Shown piece after piece: positions 1 to 8,358 of a DNA stretch of 52,614 bases. The stretch's first letter is position 1; each line of letters starts with the position of its first letter. The position numbers were made by a program, and so were the translations under genes. Below the pieces are notes generated by a model, which searched no databases, had not been told where the DNA came from, and saw only the letters and a list, made by a program, of their open reading frames with translations. Origin of the DNA: Rhodobacterales bacterium (GTDB lineage: Bacteria; Pseudomonadota; Alphaproteobacteria; Rhodobacterales; Rhodobacteraceae); assembly GCA_009993005.1 (NCBI GenBank), contig JAACUH010000073.1, positions 1 through 52,614 of the forward strand, given 5' to 3'.

Positions 1-42
1 CGCCGTCACCGGGGCGCCGTCACCGGGGCGCCGTCACCGGGG
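1..42. repeat. 14-bp tandem repeat, three copies
   Basis: The unit CGCCGTCACCGGGG occurs three times without mismatch, from the left edge of the window to base 42. It may continue outside the window. It lies immediately downstream of the stop codon of the minus-strand response regulator. The period is not a multiple of three and I see no coding role. It resembles the other short tandem duplications in this window and probably arose by replication slippage. Confidence 0.9.
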
Positions 43-47
43 CGGTA

Positions 48-734
48 TCAGGCCACGAGCCGGTAGCCGCCCGATTCCGTGACCAGAAGCCGCGCGTTCG
101 ACGGGTCGGCCTCGATCTTTTGGCGCAGCCGGTAGATGTGGGTTTCCAGCGTATGCGTCGTCACCCCGGCATTATAGCCCCAGACCTCGTGCAACAGCAC
201 GTCGCGCGGCACCACGCCATCGGTCGCGCGGTAGAGGTATTTGAGGATGTTGGTTTCCTTTTCCGTCAGCCGCACCTTCTTGTCGGCTTCGGTGATCAGC
301 ATCTTCTGCGCCGGTTTGAACGTATAGGGCCCAAGCTGGAATATCGCGTCCTCGGATTGCTCATGCGTGCGCAGTTGCGCGCGGATGCGGGCCAGCAGGA
401 CGGGGAACTTGAACGGCTTGGTGACGTAGTCATTCGCGCCCGCGTCAAGACCCAGAATGGTGTCGCTGTCGCTGTCATGACCGGTCAGCATGATGATCGG
501 GCATTTCACACCCTGCTTGCGCATCACCCGGCACAGCTCGCGCCCGTCGGTGTCGGGCAGGCCCACGTCAAGGATCACCAGATCATAGAGCGCCTCTTTG
601 GCCCGTGCGAGCGCGTCATGGCCATTGCCGGCCTCGAACACGTCGAAATCCTCGGTCATGACAAGCTGCTCGCTCAGCGCCTCGCGCAGGTCCTCGTCAT
701 CATCGACCAGCAGGATCTTCTTGAGTTGTGCCAT
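48..734 (-). CDS. cenR: CenR-like OmpR-family response regulator
   Basis: A 228-residue DNA-binding response regulator. The receiver domain spans about residues 6-120, with acidic residues D11-D13, a phospho-acceptor D56 in [10 protein letters not shown]84 and K106. A winged-helix output domain follows, with [14 protein letters not shown] near the C-terminus. The stretch [18 protein letters not shown] just after the receiver, and the LTEKE motif, are as I recall them from the alphaproteobacterial CenR/OtpR lineage, which controls cell-envelope genes; the CenR name rests on that recollection. An AAGGAAATGACAG ribosome-binding region precedes the ATG. No histidine kinase is adjacent. It is divergent from ribA. 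Confidence 0.8.
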   Translation of the reverse strand: MAQLKKILLVDDDEDLREALSEQLVMTEDFDVFEAGNGHDALARAKEALYDLVILDVGLPDTDGRELCRVMRKQGVKCPIIMLTGHDSDSDTILGLDAGANDYVTKPFKFPVLLARIRAQLRTHEQSEDAIFQLGPYTFKPAQKMLITEADKKVRLTEKETNILKYLYRATDGVVPRDVLLHEVWGYNAGVTTHTLETHIYRLRQKIEADPSNARLLVTESGGYRLVA

Positions 735-931
735 CTGTCATTTCCTTCTTTGCCGCCCCACAGGGGACATGTGTAACAGAAACGTGTTGGGCAAGGTTTG
801 CTGCGAAAGGTTCACGCCGTCGTGTGACCGGGGCACGGATTGTTACAACACGCACCGCGCGACGTGACCGGGGGTTTCAACCGGGGCAACAAGGCTGGCG
901 CAAGGGCGGCGGGGGCGGTATCTGTCGGCGC

Positions 932-2029
932 ATGACCGATGCCGCTGCCCTGTCCCCCGACCCGACCGAACGGCTGGCCCGCGCGCGCGCCGATCTGCGC
1001 ATGGGCGTGCCGGTGGTGCTCGACGGCCCGACGGGCGGCGCGGTGATGCTCGCCGCCGAAACGGTCAGCGCGGCGCGGCTGGCAGAGCTGCGCGCGCTGG
1101 GCGGCGAGGTGGTGCTGGCGGTGACGGGCTGGCGGGCGCAGACGCTCAAGGCGCGGGCCTATGACGGTGATGTCGCGCGGCTGATCCTGCCGCGCGAGGC
1201 CACGCTCGACTGGGTGCGCGCCGTGGCCGACCCCGCCGATGACCTGCGCGCCCCGATGAAGGGCCCGCTGCGCAGCGCGCGCGATGGCGACGCCACGCTG
1301 CACCGCGCGGCGATCACGCTGACCAAGGCCGCGCGCCTGCTGCCCGCCGCGCTGCTGCTGCCGGTCGCGGCGCCCATGGCCTTTGCGCTCACGCATGACC
1401 TGACCCGGATCGCCGCCGCCTCTGTGCTCGACGATACGCTCAGCCGGCTGAGCGAGGTCGTGTCGGCCCGCCTGCCGATGGAGGCCTTCGCCGCCGGCCG
1501 CCTGCACATATTCCGCCCCGCCGATGGCGCAGAGGAGCATTACGCCGTCGAGATCGGCACGCCGGCCCGCGATGCGCCGGTGCTCGCCCGGCTCCATTCC
1601 GCCTGTTTCACCGGCGATGTGCTGGGCAGCCTGAAATGCGACTGCGGCCCGCAACTGCGCGGCGCGCTGGCGCAGATGGGGGCCGAGGGCGCGGGCGTGC
1701 TGCTCTACCTCAATCAGGAGGGGCGCGGGATCGGCCTCGCCAACAAGATGCGCGCCTATTCTCTCCAGGATCAGGGCTTTGACACGGTCGAGGCCAATCA
1801 CCGGCTGGGGTTCGAGGATGACGAGCGCGATTTCCGCATCGGCGCGCAGATCCTGCGGTCGATGGGGTTTTCGCAGGTGCGGCTGATGACCAACAACCCG
1901 GCCAAGGTCGCGCGGCTCACCGATTGCGGGCTGATCGTGACCGAGCGGGTGCCGTTGCGCGTGGGGCAGACGCGCGAGAACGCGCATTATCTGGCGACCA
2001 AGGCCGCGAAATCGGGGCATCTGTTGTGA
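932..2029 (+). CDS. ribA: GTP cyclohydrolase II with degenerate N-terminal domain
   Basis: Converts GTP to 2,5-diamino-6-ribosylamino-pyrimidinone phosphate, the first step of riboflavin synthesis. The 365-residue protein carries the catalytic domain in its C-terminal half: [21 protein letters not shown] supplies the zinc cysteines C225, C236 and C238, and [12 protein letters not shown] the GTP-binding/catalytic part. Residues 1 to about 175 are Ala/Leu-rich and resemble a decayed DHBP synthase-like domain without recognisable catalytic motifs. The reading frame is open upstream to 728, but the ATG at 932 starts the first plausible protein sequence ([10 protein letters not shown]). The next gene overlaps its stop codon by four bases. 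Confidence 0.9.
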   Translation: MTDAAALSPDPTERLARARADLRMGVPVVLDGPTGGAVMLAAETVSAARLAELRALGGEVVLAVTGWRAQTLKARAYDGDVARLILPREATLDWVRAVADPADDLRAPMKGPLRSARDGDATLHRAAITLTKAARLLPAALLLPVAAPMAFALTHDLTRIAAASVLDDTLSRLSEVVSARLPMEAFAAGRLHIFRPADGAEEHYAVEIGTPARDAPVLARLHSACFTGDVLGSLKCDCGPQLRGALAQMGAEGAGVLLYLNQEGRGIGLANKMRAYSLQDQGFDTVEANHRLGFEDDERDFRIGAQILRSMGFSQVRLMTNNPAKVARLTDCGLIVTERVPLRVGQTRENAHYLATKAAKSGHLL

Positions 2030-2520
2030 AGGCCGCCGATCTTGTGGTCACGCCGATGGGCCTGCGCTTTCTCGGGCGGCAGTTTCCCTGCACCATCGGG
2101 CGCAGCGGCGTCACCGATGCCAAACGCGAGGGCGACGGTGCCACGCCGCGCGGCACGCACCGGCTGGTGGGGATGCTCTATCGCCCGGACCGCATCGCGC
2201 GGCCCGCCGACTGGGCAGTGCCGATCCGGCCCGGCGACCTGTGGTCCGACGACCCGAGGGACGAGGACTACAACCTGATGGTGCGCGCGCCCTATCCGCA
2301 CAGCCACGAGGTGCTGCGCCGGGCCGATCCGCTCTATGACCTCGTGATCCTCACCGGCTGGAACTGGCCCTATGCCCGGCGCGGTGCCGGGTCGGCGATC
2401 TTTGTCCACCAGTGGCGCCGCCCCGGCGCGCCGACCGCCGGCTGCATCGGCCTGCCGCGCGCGGCGCTGCACTGGATTGCGCCGCGTATCCGGCACGCCA
2501 CGCGGCTGGTGGTGGTCTGA
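2026..2520 (+). CDS. YkuD-family L,D-transpeptidase-like protein, no signal peptide
   Basis: A 164-residue protein with the YkuD fold signature: H128 in VHQW and C140 in [13 protein letters not shown], corresponding to the His and Cys of the L,D-transpeptidase site, although the usual S/T-H-G-C is T-A-G-C here. The chosen start is the GTG at 2026, which overlaps the ribA stop (GTGA) and suggests translational coupling; upstream codons in this frame lie inside ribA. There is no signal peptide or membrane segment, so the protein appears cytoplasmic, unlike the two Tat-type paralogues at 29559 and 30234. The substrate is unknown; a peptidoglycan role is only inferred from the fold. Confidence 0.75.
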   Translation: MKAADLVVTPMGLRFLGRQFPCTIGRSGVTDAKREGDGATPRGTHRLVGMLYRPDRIARPADWAVPIRPGDLWSDDPRDEDYNLMVRAPYPHSHEVLRRADPLYDLVILTGWNWPYARRGAGSAIFVHQWRRPGAPTAGCIGLPRAALHWIAPRIRHATRLVVV

Positions 2521-2604
2521 CGGATTTGGCGCCGCTTTGCCCCTTGGCGGCGCGGCGTGCAGCGCACATATAGGGGCCAGACCCCGGACAGCAGGAGATG
2601 CGAC

Positions 2605-3525
2605 ATGCTTGGGAACGGATTGGCACAGGCGGGCACAGCGGCAGAGACCGGCAAACACATCATCGACGGGACCGACGCGGGCTTCATGGCCGATGTCATC
2701 GAAGCGTCGAAAACCGTGCCGGTGATCGTCGATTTCTGGGCGACATGGTGCGGCCCCTGCAAGACGCTGGGCCCCTCGATCGAGGCGGCCGTGACCCGCG
2801 CCAAGGGCAAGGTCAGGCTGGTCAAGATCGACGTGGACAAGAACCAGGTCTATGCGGGTCAGTTGCGGGTGCAGTCGATCCCGACCGTCTATGCCTTCTG
2901 GCAGGGCCAGCCGGTCGATGGCTTTCAGGGCGCGCTGCCGCCCAGTCAGGTCGATGAGTTCGTGACCAAGATCGCGGCGCTGGCCGGTGAGGCCGATGGC
3001 GGGCTTGCCGATGCGCTGGCCGCCGCCGAAGAGCTGCTCGCCGAGGGGGCCGTGGCCGACGCCGCCGAGACCTTTGCCGCGATATTGCAGGAAGAGCCCG
3101 CCCACGCGGGTGCCTATGGCGGCCTCGTGCGCGCCTATATCGCGCTGGGCGAGCTCGATCAGGCCGAAGCGATCCTGAACGGCGCGCCGGCCGAAATCTC
3201 GAAATCGCCCGAGATCGACGCCGCCCATGCGCAGCTCGACCTCGCGCGGCAGGCGGCCAATGCGGGGCCGGTGGCCGACCTCGAGGCCCGTGTCGCCGCA
3301 AACCCCGGCGATCATCAGGCGCGGTTCGACCTTGCTACCGCCCTGCATGCCAGCGGGCAGGTCGAAGCGGCGGTCGAGCAACTGCTCGACCTGTTCCGCC
3401 GCGACCGCGAGTGGAACGATGGCGCGGCGAAACAGCAGCTCTTTACCATCTTTGACGCGCTGACCCCCAAGGACCCGATCGCCATCAACGGGCGGCGCAA
3501 ATTGTCCTCGCTGATATTTGCCTGA
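2605..3525 (+). CDS. cnoX: Thioredoxin-TPR protein, CnoX/YbbN family
   Basis: A 306-residue protein with an N-terminal thioredoxin domain (about 20-125) and C-terminal tetratricopeptide-like helices (about 130-300). The redox motif is WCGPC (C49, C52), and the cis-proline loop is QSIPTVYAF. Escherichia coli CnoX/YbbN has a non-canonical SQHC site, so this copy should be an active oxidoreductase like the alphaproteobacterial CnoX proteins; the family works as a redox-protective holdase handing clients to GroEL and DnaK. The ATG at 2605 has a GGAGATG region 7-13 bases upstream. It is followed after 27 bases by the LON-domain gene, probably in one transcript. Confidence 0.87.
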   Translation: MLGNGLAQAGTAAETGKHIIDGTDAGFMADVIEASKTVPVIVDFWATWCGPCKTLGPSIEAAVTRAKGKVRLVKIDVDKNQVYAGQLRVQSIPTVYAFWQGQPVDGFQGALPPSQVDEFVTKIAALAGEADGGLADALAAAEELLAEGAVADAAETFAAILQEEPAHAGAYGGLVRAYIALGELDQAEAILNGAPAEISKSPEIDAAHAQLDLARQAANAGPVADLEARVAANPGDHQARFDLATALHASGQVEAAVEQLLDLFRRDREWNDGAAKQQLFTIFDALTPKDPIAINGRRKLSSLIFA

Positions 3526-3552
3526 CAGACAGGGCGGGCTAGGTCCGAGAGC

Positions 3553-4197
3553 ATGAAGATATCCGCCTCAGACCTGCCCGCCACGATCCCGGTATTTCCG
3601 CTGCCCGGTGCGCTTTTGCTGCCCCGCGCGCGGCTGCCGCTGCATATCTTCGAACCGCGCTACCTCGCCATGCTCGAGGATGTGATGAAAACGCCAACGC
3701 GGCTGATCGGCATGATCCAGCCCTATGACGCGCCGGGTGCGGCGGGCAAGCTGCACGCCATCGGCTGCGCCGGCCGGCTCAGCGCCTTTTCCGAGACCGA
3801 GGACGGGCGCTACATGGTCACGCTCTCGGGCATCTCGCGCTACAGGGTGCAGTCCGAGGTGCAGGGGTTCACCCCCTATCGCCGCTGCGATGTGAGCTGG
3901 GCCGGGTTCGAGCGTGACCTCGGGCCGGTCGAGCGCGACCCGGGCTTTGACCGTGAGACCTTCATGGACCAGCTCAACCGGTTTTTCGAGGATCAGGGGC
4001 TTTCGACCGACTGGGGGTCGCTGCGCGAGGCGGAGGACGAGTTGCTGATCAACTCGCTGTCGATGCTTTGCCCGTTCGAGCCGGAGGACAAGCAGGCGCT
4101 TCTCGAGGCGCCGTCGCTCTCGACCCGGCGCGAGACACTGGTGACGCTGATCGAATACGCCCTGCGCGGCGGGTCGGCCGAGGAGACGATGCAATGA
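3553..4197 (+). CDS. LON peptidase substrate-binding domain protein
   Basis: A 214-residue protein made only of the N-terminal domain of Lon protease (PF02190-type). The opening [30 protein letters not shown] is split by no insertions and is diagnostic of stand-alone LON-domain proteins. There is no AAA+ or Ser-Lys protease part. The molecular role of these stand-alone proteins is poorly known; substrate or adaptor binding is the usual suggestion. It sits between a CnoX-like chaperone and a Trm112-like protein and overlaps the latter by four bases (ATGA). Confidence 0.88.
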   Translation: MKISASDLPATIPVFPLPGALLLPRARLPLHIFEPRYLAMLEDVMKTPTRLIGMIQPYDAPGAAGKLHAIGCAGRLSAFSETEDGRYMVTLSGISRYRVQSEVQGFTPYRRCDVSWAGFERDLGPVERDPGFDRETFMDQLNRFFEDQGLSTDWGSLREAEDELLINSLSMLCPFEPEDKQALLEAPSLSTRRETLVTLIEYALRGGSAEETMQ

Positions 4198-4382
4198 CCG
4201 AAGCTCCACAGCCTGCCTTTGACCCCCGCATGCTCGAGGCGCTGATCTGCCCGCTCACACATGGGCCGCTGACCTATGACGCCGAACAGCAGGAGCTTGT
4301 GAGCCGCTCTGCCGGCCTCGCCTTTCCGATCCGCGGTGGCATTCCCGTCATGCTCGAGGACGAGGCGCGGCGGCTGGACTGA
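4194..4382 (+). CDS. Trm112/YcaR-family small protein
   Basis: A 62-residue protein of the Trm112-like family: the core reads [16 protein letters not shown], then [20 protein letters not shown], with the terminal [10 protein letters not shown] typical of YcaR homologues. Family members with four cysteines bind zinc; this one keeps only one Cys (ICPLTHG), so a metal site is unlikely. The ATG overlaps the stop of the LON-domain gene (ATGA), indicating coupled translation. Specific function in bacteria is not established, though some homologues activate methyltransferases. Confidence 0.85.
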   Translation: MTEAPQPAFDPRMLEALICPLTHGPLTYDAEQQELVSRSAGLAFPIRGGIPVMLEDEARRLD

Positions 4383-4386
4383 GACA

Positions 4387-4414
4387 ACAACGTCGCCGAA
4401 ACAACGTCGCCGAA
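4387..4414. repeat. 14-bp direct tandem duplication
   Basis: ACAACGTCGCCGAA is present twice with no gap (4387-4400 and 4401-4414) in the 37-bp convergent gap between the Trm112-like gene and ubiH-type gene. No hairpin or T-run terminator accompanies it. Confidence 0.85.
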
Positions 4415-4419
4415 GAGTT

Positions 4420-5637
4420 TCAGCGGCGCATCAGTGCCGGCATGTCTCCGGTGAGCCCGGCCGCCTCGCGGATAAAGCTGCGCCGCAGCGCCGGCATCGC
4501 GTTGACCGCCCCAAGCCCCAGATCGCGCAGCGCGCGGATCGGGCCGATATCGTTTGAAAACAGTCGGTTGAACGTGTCTGTCGCAAGCGCCAGCGTGGCC
4601 GTGTCGAACCGCCGCCATTGCTGGTAGCGCGCCAGCACCTGCGCCGACCCGATATCCTCGCCCCGCCGCCGCGCCGCGCCCAGCACATCGGCCAGCGCGG
4701 CCACGTCCCGCAGGCCGGCGTTGAGGCCCTGCCCGGCTATGGGGTGCACCCCATGCGCGGCATCGCCCACCAGTGCCATCCGACAGGCCACGAGGCTGTT
4801 GGCCAGCGTCAGCCCCAGCGGATAGGAAAACCGCGCCCCGGCCAGCGTGATGTCGCCCAGAAAGCTGCCAAAGGCCGGGCGCAGCGCCGCGAGAAAGGCC
4901 TCGTCGTCCAGCGCCATGACCTCGGCCGCGCGGCTGTCGGTCTCGCTCCAGACGATGGAGCAGCGGTTGCCGGTCAGCGGCAGGATCGCCAGCGGCCCGT
5001 GCGGCATGAAGAACTGATGCGCGATGCCGTGATGGGGCAGCGCGTGGGCCACGGCGCAGACGATGGCGGTCTGCCCATAGCCCCAGCCGGTGCGCGTGAT
5101 GCCGGCGCGTGCGGCGGTGCTGCTCTGCCGCCCGTCCGCGCCGACCAGCAGCGCACCGCTCAGCAGACGGCCCGAAGCCAGCGTTACCGTGACCCCTTGT
5201 GCGTCCGCCGTCTGCGCGACCACGCTTTCGCCCGGCAGATGCGTCACCCCGTCCATGGCCTCCATCGCGTCGAGCAGCGCGCGGCGCAGATGCCGGTCCT
5301 CGACCATGTGGCCCATCGGGCCTTCCTCGATCTCGGCATGGTCGAAATGCAACCACCAGGGGCTCGCGCCTTCGCCGGCGCGCCCGTCGCTGACCTTGAT
5401 CTCGTTCATCGGCTGGGCGTCGCCTGCCACTGCGGGCCAGATGCCGATGGCCCTGAGCATCCGCACCGAGGCCAGCGCCAGCGCATAGGACCGCCCGTCA
5501 AAGCCCGGATCGGCGCGCGTGTCGCGCGGCAGCGCGTCGATCACGCAGACCCGCAGCCCGCTCTGCGCGAGGGCAAGGGCGAGCGTCGGCCCGTTCAGGC
5601 CACCGCCGGTGATGATGATGTCAAAGTCCCGCGTCAT
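4420..5637 (-). CDS. UbiH/UbiF-family FAD-dependent hydroxylase
   Basis: A 405-residue class A flavoprotein monooxygenase of the UbiH/UbiF/VisC/COQ6 group, which hydroxylates the aromatic ring during ubiquinone synthesis. Visible motifs are the FAD-binding GGGLNG (residues 11-16), the DG motif in VGADGRQSSTAARAG, and the second FAD motif MALVGDAAHGVHPIAGQGLN. The frame is open a further 15 codons upstream, but ATG at 5637 gives the canonical MTRDFDIIITGGG start. Which ring position is hydroxylated cannot be read from sequence; alphaproteobacteria often use broad-specificity UbiL or UbiM. It is convergent with the preceding run and divergent from the amidase. Confidence 0.88.
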   Translation of the reverse strand: MTRDFDIIITGGGLNGPTLALALAQSGLRVCVIDALPRDTRADPGFDGRSYALALASVRMLRAIGIWPAVAGDAQPMNEIKVSDGRAGEGASPWWLHFDHAEIEEGPMGHMVEDRHLRRALLDAMEAMDGVTHLPGESVVAQTADAQGVTVTLASGRLLSGALLVGADGRQSSTAARAGITRTGWGYGQTAIVCAVAHALPHHGIAHQFFMPHGPLAILPLTGNRCSIVWSETDSRAAEVMALDDEAFLAALRPAFGSFLGDITLAGARFSYPLGLTLANSLVACRMALVGDAAHGVHPIAGQGLNAGLRDVAALADVLGAARRRGEDIGSAQVLARYQQWRRFDTATLALATDTFNRLFSNDIGPIRALRDLGLGAVNAMPALRRSFIREAAGLTGDMPALMRR

Positions 5638-5720
5638 GCCCTGCAATATGGGGAGGGCTGCGGGATTGTCCATGCGCCGCATGGCCGCTAGCCTTGCGAC
5701 AAATAGGAGAGGGGGCGGCG

Positions 5721-7046
5721 ATGGACTGGCTCAGGGCGACGGCGGCAGATCTCGGACGCGGCATCGCGGCGGGCAGGATCGACCCTGTCGCGCTGGCAGA
5801 GGCGCATCTGGACGCCATCGCCGCGCATCCGCTGCGCGACCGGATCTATGCCCGCGTGACGGCCGGGCGTGCGCTGGCCGAGGCGCACGCCGCCCGCGAC
5901 CGAGCCCGCGCGGGGCAGCGGCGCGGGCTGCTCGACGGCGTGCCGCTGTCGTGGAAAGACCTCTATGACAGCGCCGGTGTCGCGACCGAGGCCGGCACCG
6001 CGCTGATGGCGGGCCGGGTGCCGGCAACGGACGCCGCGGTGCTCGCCACCGCGACGGCGATGGGCCTGGTCTGCCTGGGCAAGACACATATGTCCGAGAT
6101 CGCCTTTTCCGGCCTGGGCTACAACCCCGTCACCGCCACGCCGCCCTGCGTGAATGACGCGGGCGCGGTGCCGGGCGGGTCATCCTCGGGGGCGGCGGCC
6201 TCGCTGGCCTTTGGCCTTGCTGCCGCCGCCATCGGGTCCGACACCGGCGGGTCGATCCGCATTCCCGCCGCCTGGAACGACCTCGTGGGGTTCAAGCCCG
6301 CGCACGGCCGCCTGCCGCTCGACGGCGTGGTGCCGCTCTGCGCCTCGTTCGACACGGTCGGGCCCCTGGCCCGCAGTGTGGAGGATGCGGGGCTGGTGTT
6401 CGCCGCGCTCGATGGCGCCCGCGCGCCGGACACCGGCGACGGCAGCCTTGCGGGCGCGCGGCTCATGGTGCTCGAGACCGAGGCGATGGAGGGGCTGGAG
6501 CCAGCCCCCGCCGCCGGTTTTGCCCGCGCCCTGGGACGGCTCGACGCGGCAGGCGCGCGCATCACCTCGGGCAAACTGCCCTGCGTGTCCGAGGCGCTGG
6601 CGCTCAGCGCCGTGCTCTACGCGCCCGAGGCCTATGCCTGGTGGCGCGACCGGGTCGAGGCCGCGCCGCACAAGATGTATGCCCAGATCCTCGACCGGAT
6701 CAGGCTGGGCCGCGACGTGTCGGCGGCCGATCATATCGCCGGCTGGGACCGCCTGCGCGCGCTGCGCCGCACCTGCCTCGCCGCGACGGCAGGGTTCGAC
6801 GCGGTGATCTGGCCGACCTCCGCCGTCCTGCCGCCGCAGCTTGACCGGCTCATCAGTGACGACGCCTATTACAAGGCCGTCAACCTGATCGCGCTGCGCA
6901 ACACCCGCATCGGCAACCTGCTGGGGCTCACCTCGCTCAGCCTGCCGACGGGCGAACCGTCCTGCGGCATCCTGTTCAACGCGGCGCCGGGGCACGAGGT
7001 GCGCCTGTTGCAACTGGGCCGCGCGGCCGAGGCGGCCTTGGCGTAA
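5721..7046 (+). CDS. Amidase-signature family hydrolase
   Basis: A 441-residue amidase-signature enzyme. The Ser-cisSer-Lys triad is visible: K79 in SWKDLYD, the GGSSSG serines near 154-156, and nucleophile S178 in GSDTGGSIRIPA. It hydrolyses a C-N amide bond, but the substrate cannot be assigned; it is shorter than GatA and not linked to gatB or gatC, so a tRNA amidotransferase role is unlikely. The ATG at 5721 follows GGAGAGGGGG by about five bases. It is divergent from the UbiH-like gene and 118 bases ahead of an aminotransferase. Confidence 0.85.
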   Translation: MDWLRATAADLGRGIAAGRIDPVALAEAHLDAIAAHPLRDRIYARVTAGRALAEAHAARDRARAGQRRGLLDGVPLSWKDLYDSAGVATEAGTALMAGRVPATDAAVLATATAMGLVCLGKTHMSEIAFSGLGYNPVTATPPCVNDAGAVPGGSSSGAAASLAFGLAAAAIGSDTGGSIRIPAAWNDLVGFKPAHGRLPLDGVVPLCASFDTVGPLARSVEDAGLVFAALDGARAPDTGDGSLAGARLMVLETEAMEGLEPAPAAGFARALGRLDAAGARITSGKLPCVSEALALSAVLYAPEAYAWWRDRVEAAPHKMYAQILDRIRLGRDVSAADHIAGWDRLRALRRTCLAATAGFDAVIWPTSAVLPPQLDRLISDDAYYKAVNLIALRNTRIGNLLGLTSLSLPTGEPSCGILFNAAPGHEVRLLQLGRAAEAALA

Positions 7047-7164
7047 ATGCCACATGCGGCGGGGGCAAACCCTGTGATTCGCAGCGCTTTTTCTGGACAA
7101 GCCGACCATTGCGGCGGTAGTTTGCGACAAACGGGGCGGCAATGACCCCGGACATGAGGCAGCA

Positions 7165-8343
7165 ATGGTGTTTCCCGAGCGGTTTTCGGACCTACCGGAC
7201 TATGCGTTTCCGCGCTTGCGGAGGCTGCTTGACGCCCATGCACCGGGCGGCACGCCCATCGCCATGTCGATCGGAGAACCGCAGCACCCCTTTCCCGCCT
7301 TTGTGGGCGAGGTGCTGGCGGCGAACCTCACCGGCTTTGGCAAATACCCCCCCAACGAGGGCACGCCCGAACTGCTCGCCGCTATCGCCGGCTGGGTGAC
7401 AGGGCGCTATGGCGTGGCGCTGACGCCCGATCAGATCTTGGTGCTGAACGGCACGCGCGAAGGGCTCTACAACGCCGCGATGGCGCTCTGCCCCGAGATC
7501 AAGGCGCAGCGCCGCCCGGCGGTGCTGATGCCCAACCCCTTTTATCAGGTCTATGCCGTGGCGGCGCTTTCGGTGGGGGCCGAACCCGTCTATGTGCCCG
7601 CCACCACCGCCACCGGCCATCTGCCCGATTACGCGAGCCTGCCGGCCGAGGTGCTCGACCGCACCGCGATTGCCTATCTGTGCTCGCCCGCCAACCCGCA
7701 GGGCGCCGTGGCGACCGAGGATTACTGGCGCGACCTGATCGCGCTGGCCGAAAAGCATGACTTCGTGATCCTCGCCGACGAATGCTACAGCGAGATCTGG
7801 CGCGACGCCGCGCCCACCGGCGCCCTGCAGGTCGCGGCGGGCATGGGCGCCGACCCCGACCGCGTGCTGGTGTTCCATTCGCTGTCCAAACGGTCGAACC
7901 TGCCGGGGCTGCGGTCGGGTTTTGTCGCGGGTGGCGCGCGCGCCATCGCCCGCATCCGCCAGTTGCGCGCCTATGCCGGCGCGCCGCTGCCGCTGCCCTT
8001 GCAGCGGGTCGCGGAAAAGGTCTGGTCGGACGAGGCGCATGTGGCCGAGAACCGCGCGCTCTATCAGCAGAAATACCGTATCGCGGACAGGATTTTCGCC
8101 GGCGTGCCGGGCTATATGCCGCCGGTCGCGGGGTTTTTCCTGTGGCTGCCGGTCGATGACGGCGAGGCGGCGGCGCTGCGGCTGTGGCGCGAAACCGGCG
8201 TGCAGGTGCTGCCGGGCGGCTACCTCGCGCGTGAGGTCGGGGGCGAGAACCCCGGCAAGGGCTATATCCGGGTCGCCATGGTGGCCCCAACACAAGACAT
8301 GCAGAGCGGGCTCACCAGGGTCCGCGACTGCCTGTACCGATAA
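7165..8343 (+). CDS. dapC: PLP aminotransferase, DapC-like
   Basis: A 392-residue fold-type I aminotransferase. The Schiff-base lysine is K242 in SLSKRSNLPGLRSGF, with N177 in SPANPQG, D205 in ADECY and R250. The SKRSN motif, the opening MSIGEPQHPFP and the short length fit the DapC type, N-succinyldiaminopimelate aminotransferase of the lysine/peptidoglycan pathway. Another pathway enzyme, dapB, is in the window but not adjacent. ftsK follows after 15 bases. A different amino acid aminotransferase activity cannot be excluded. Confidence 0.8.
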   Translation: MVFPERFSDLPDYAFPRLRRLLDAHAPGGTPIAMSIGEPQHPFPAFVGEVLAANLTGFGKYPPNEGTPELLAAIAGWVTGRYGVALTPDQILVLNGTREGLYNAAMALCPEIKAQRRPAVLMPNPFYQVYAVAALSVGAEPVYVPATTATGHLPDYASLPAEVLDRTAIAYLCSPANPQGAVATEDYWRDLIALAEKHDFVILADECYSEIWRDAAPTGALQVAAGMGADPDRVLVFHSLSKRSNLPGLRSGFVAGGARAIARIRQLRAYAGAPLPLPLQRVAEKVWSDEAHVAENRALYQQKYRIADRIFAGVPGYMPPVAGFFLWLPVDDGEAAALRLWRETGVQVLPGGYLAREVGGENPGKGYIRVAMVAPTQDMQSGLTRVRDCLYR

Positions 8344-8358
8344 AGAGGCGAGGGACGA

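Noticed and set aside
728-931. N-terminal extension of ribA from 728
   Set aside because: It overlaps the start region and promoter of the divergent regulator and encodes unconvincing sequence; ATG 932 is better.
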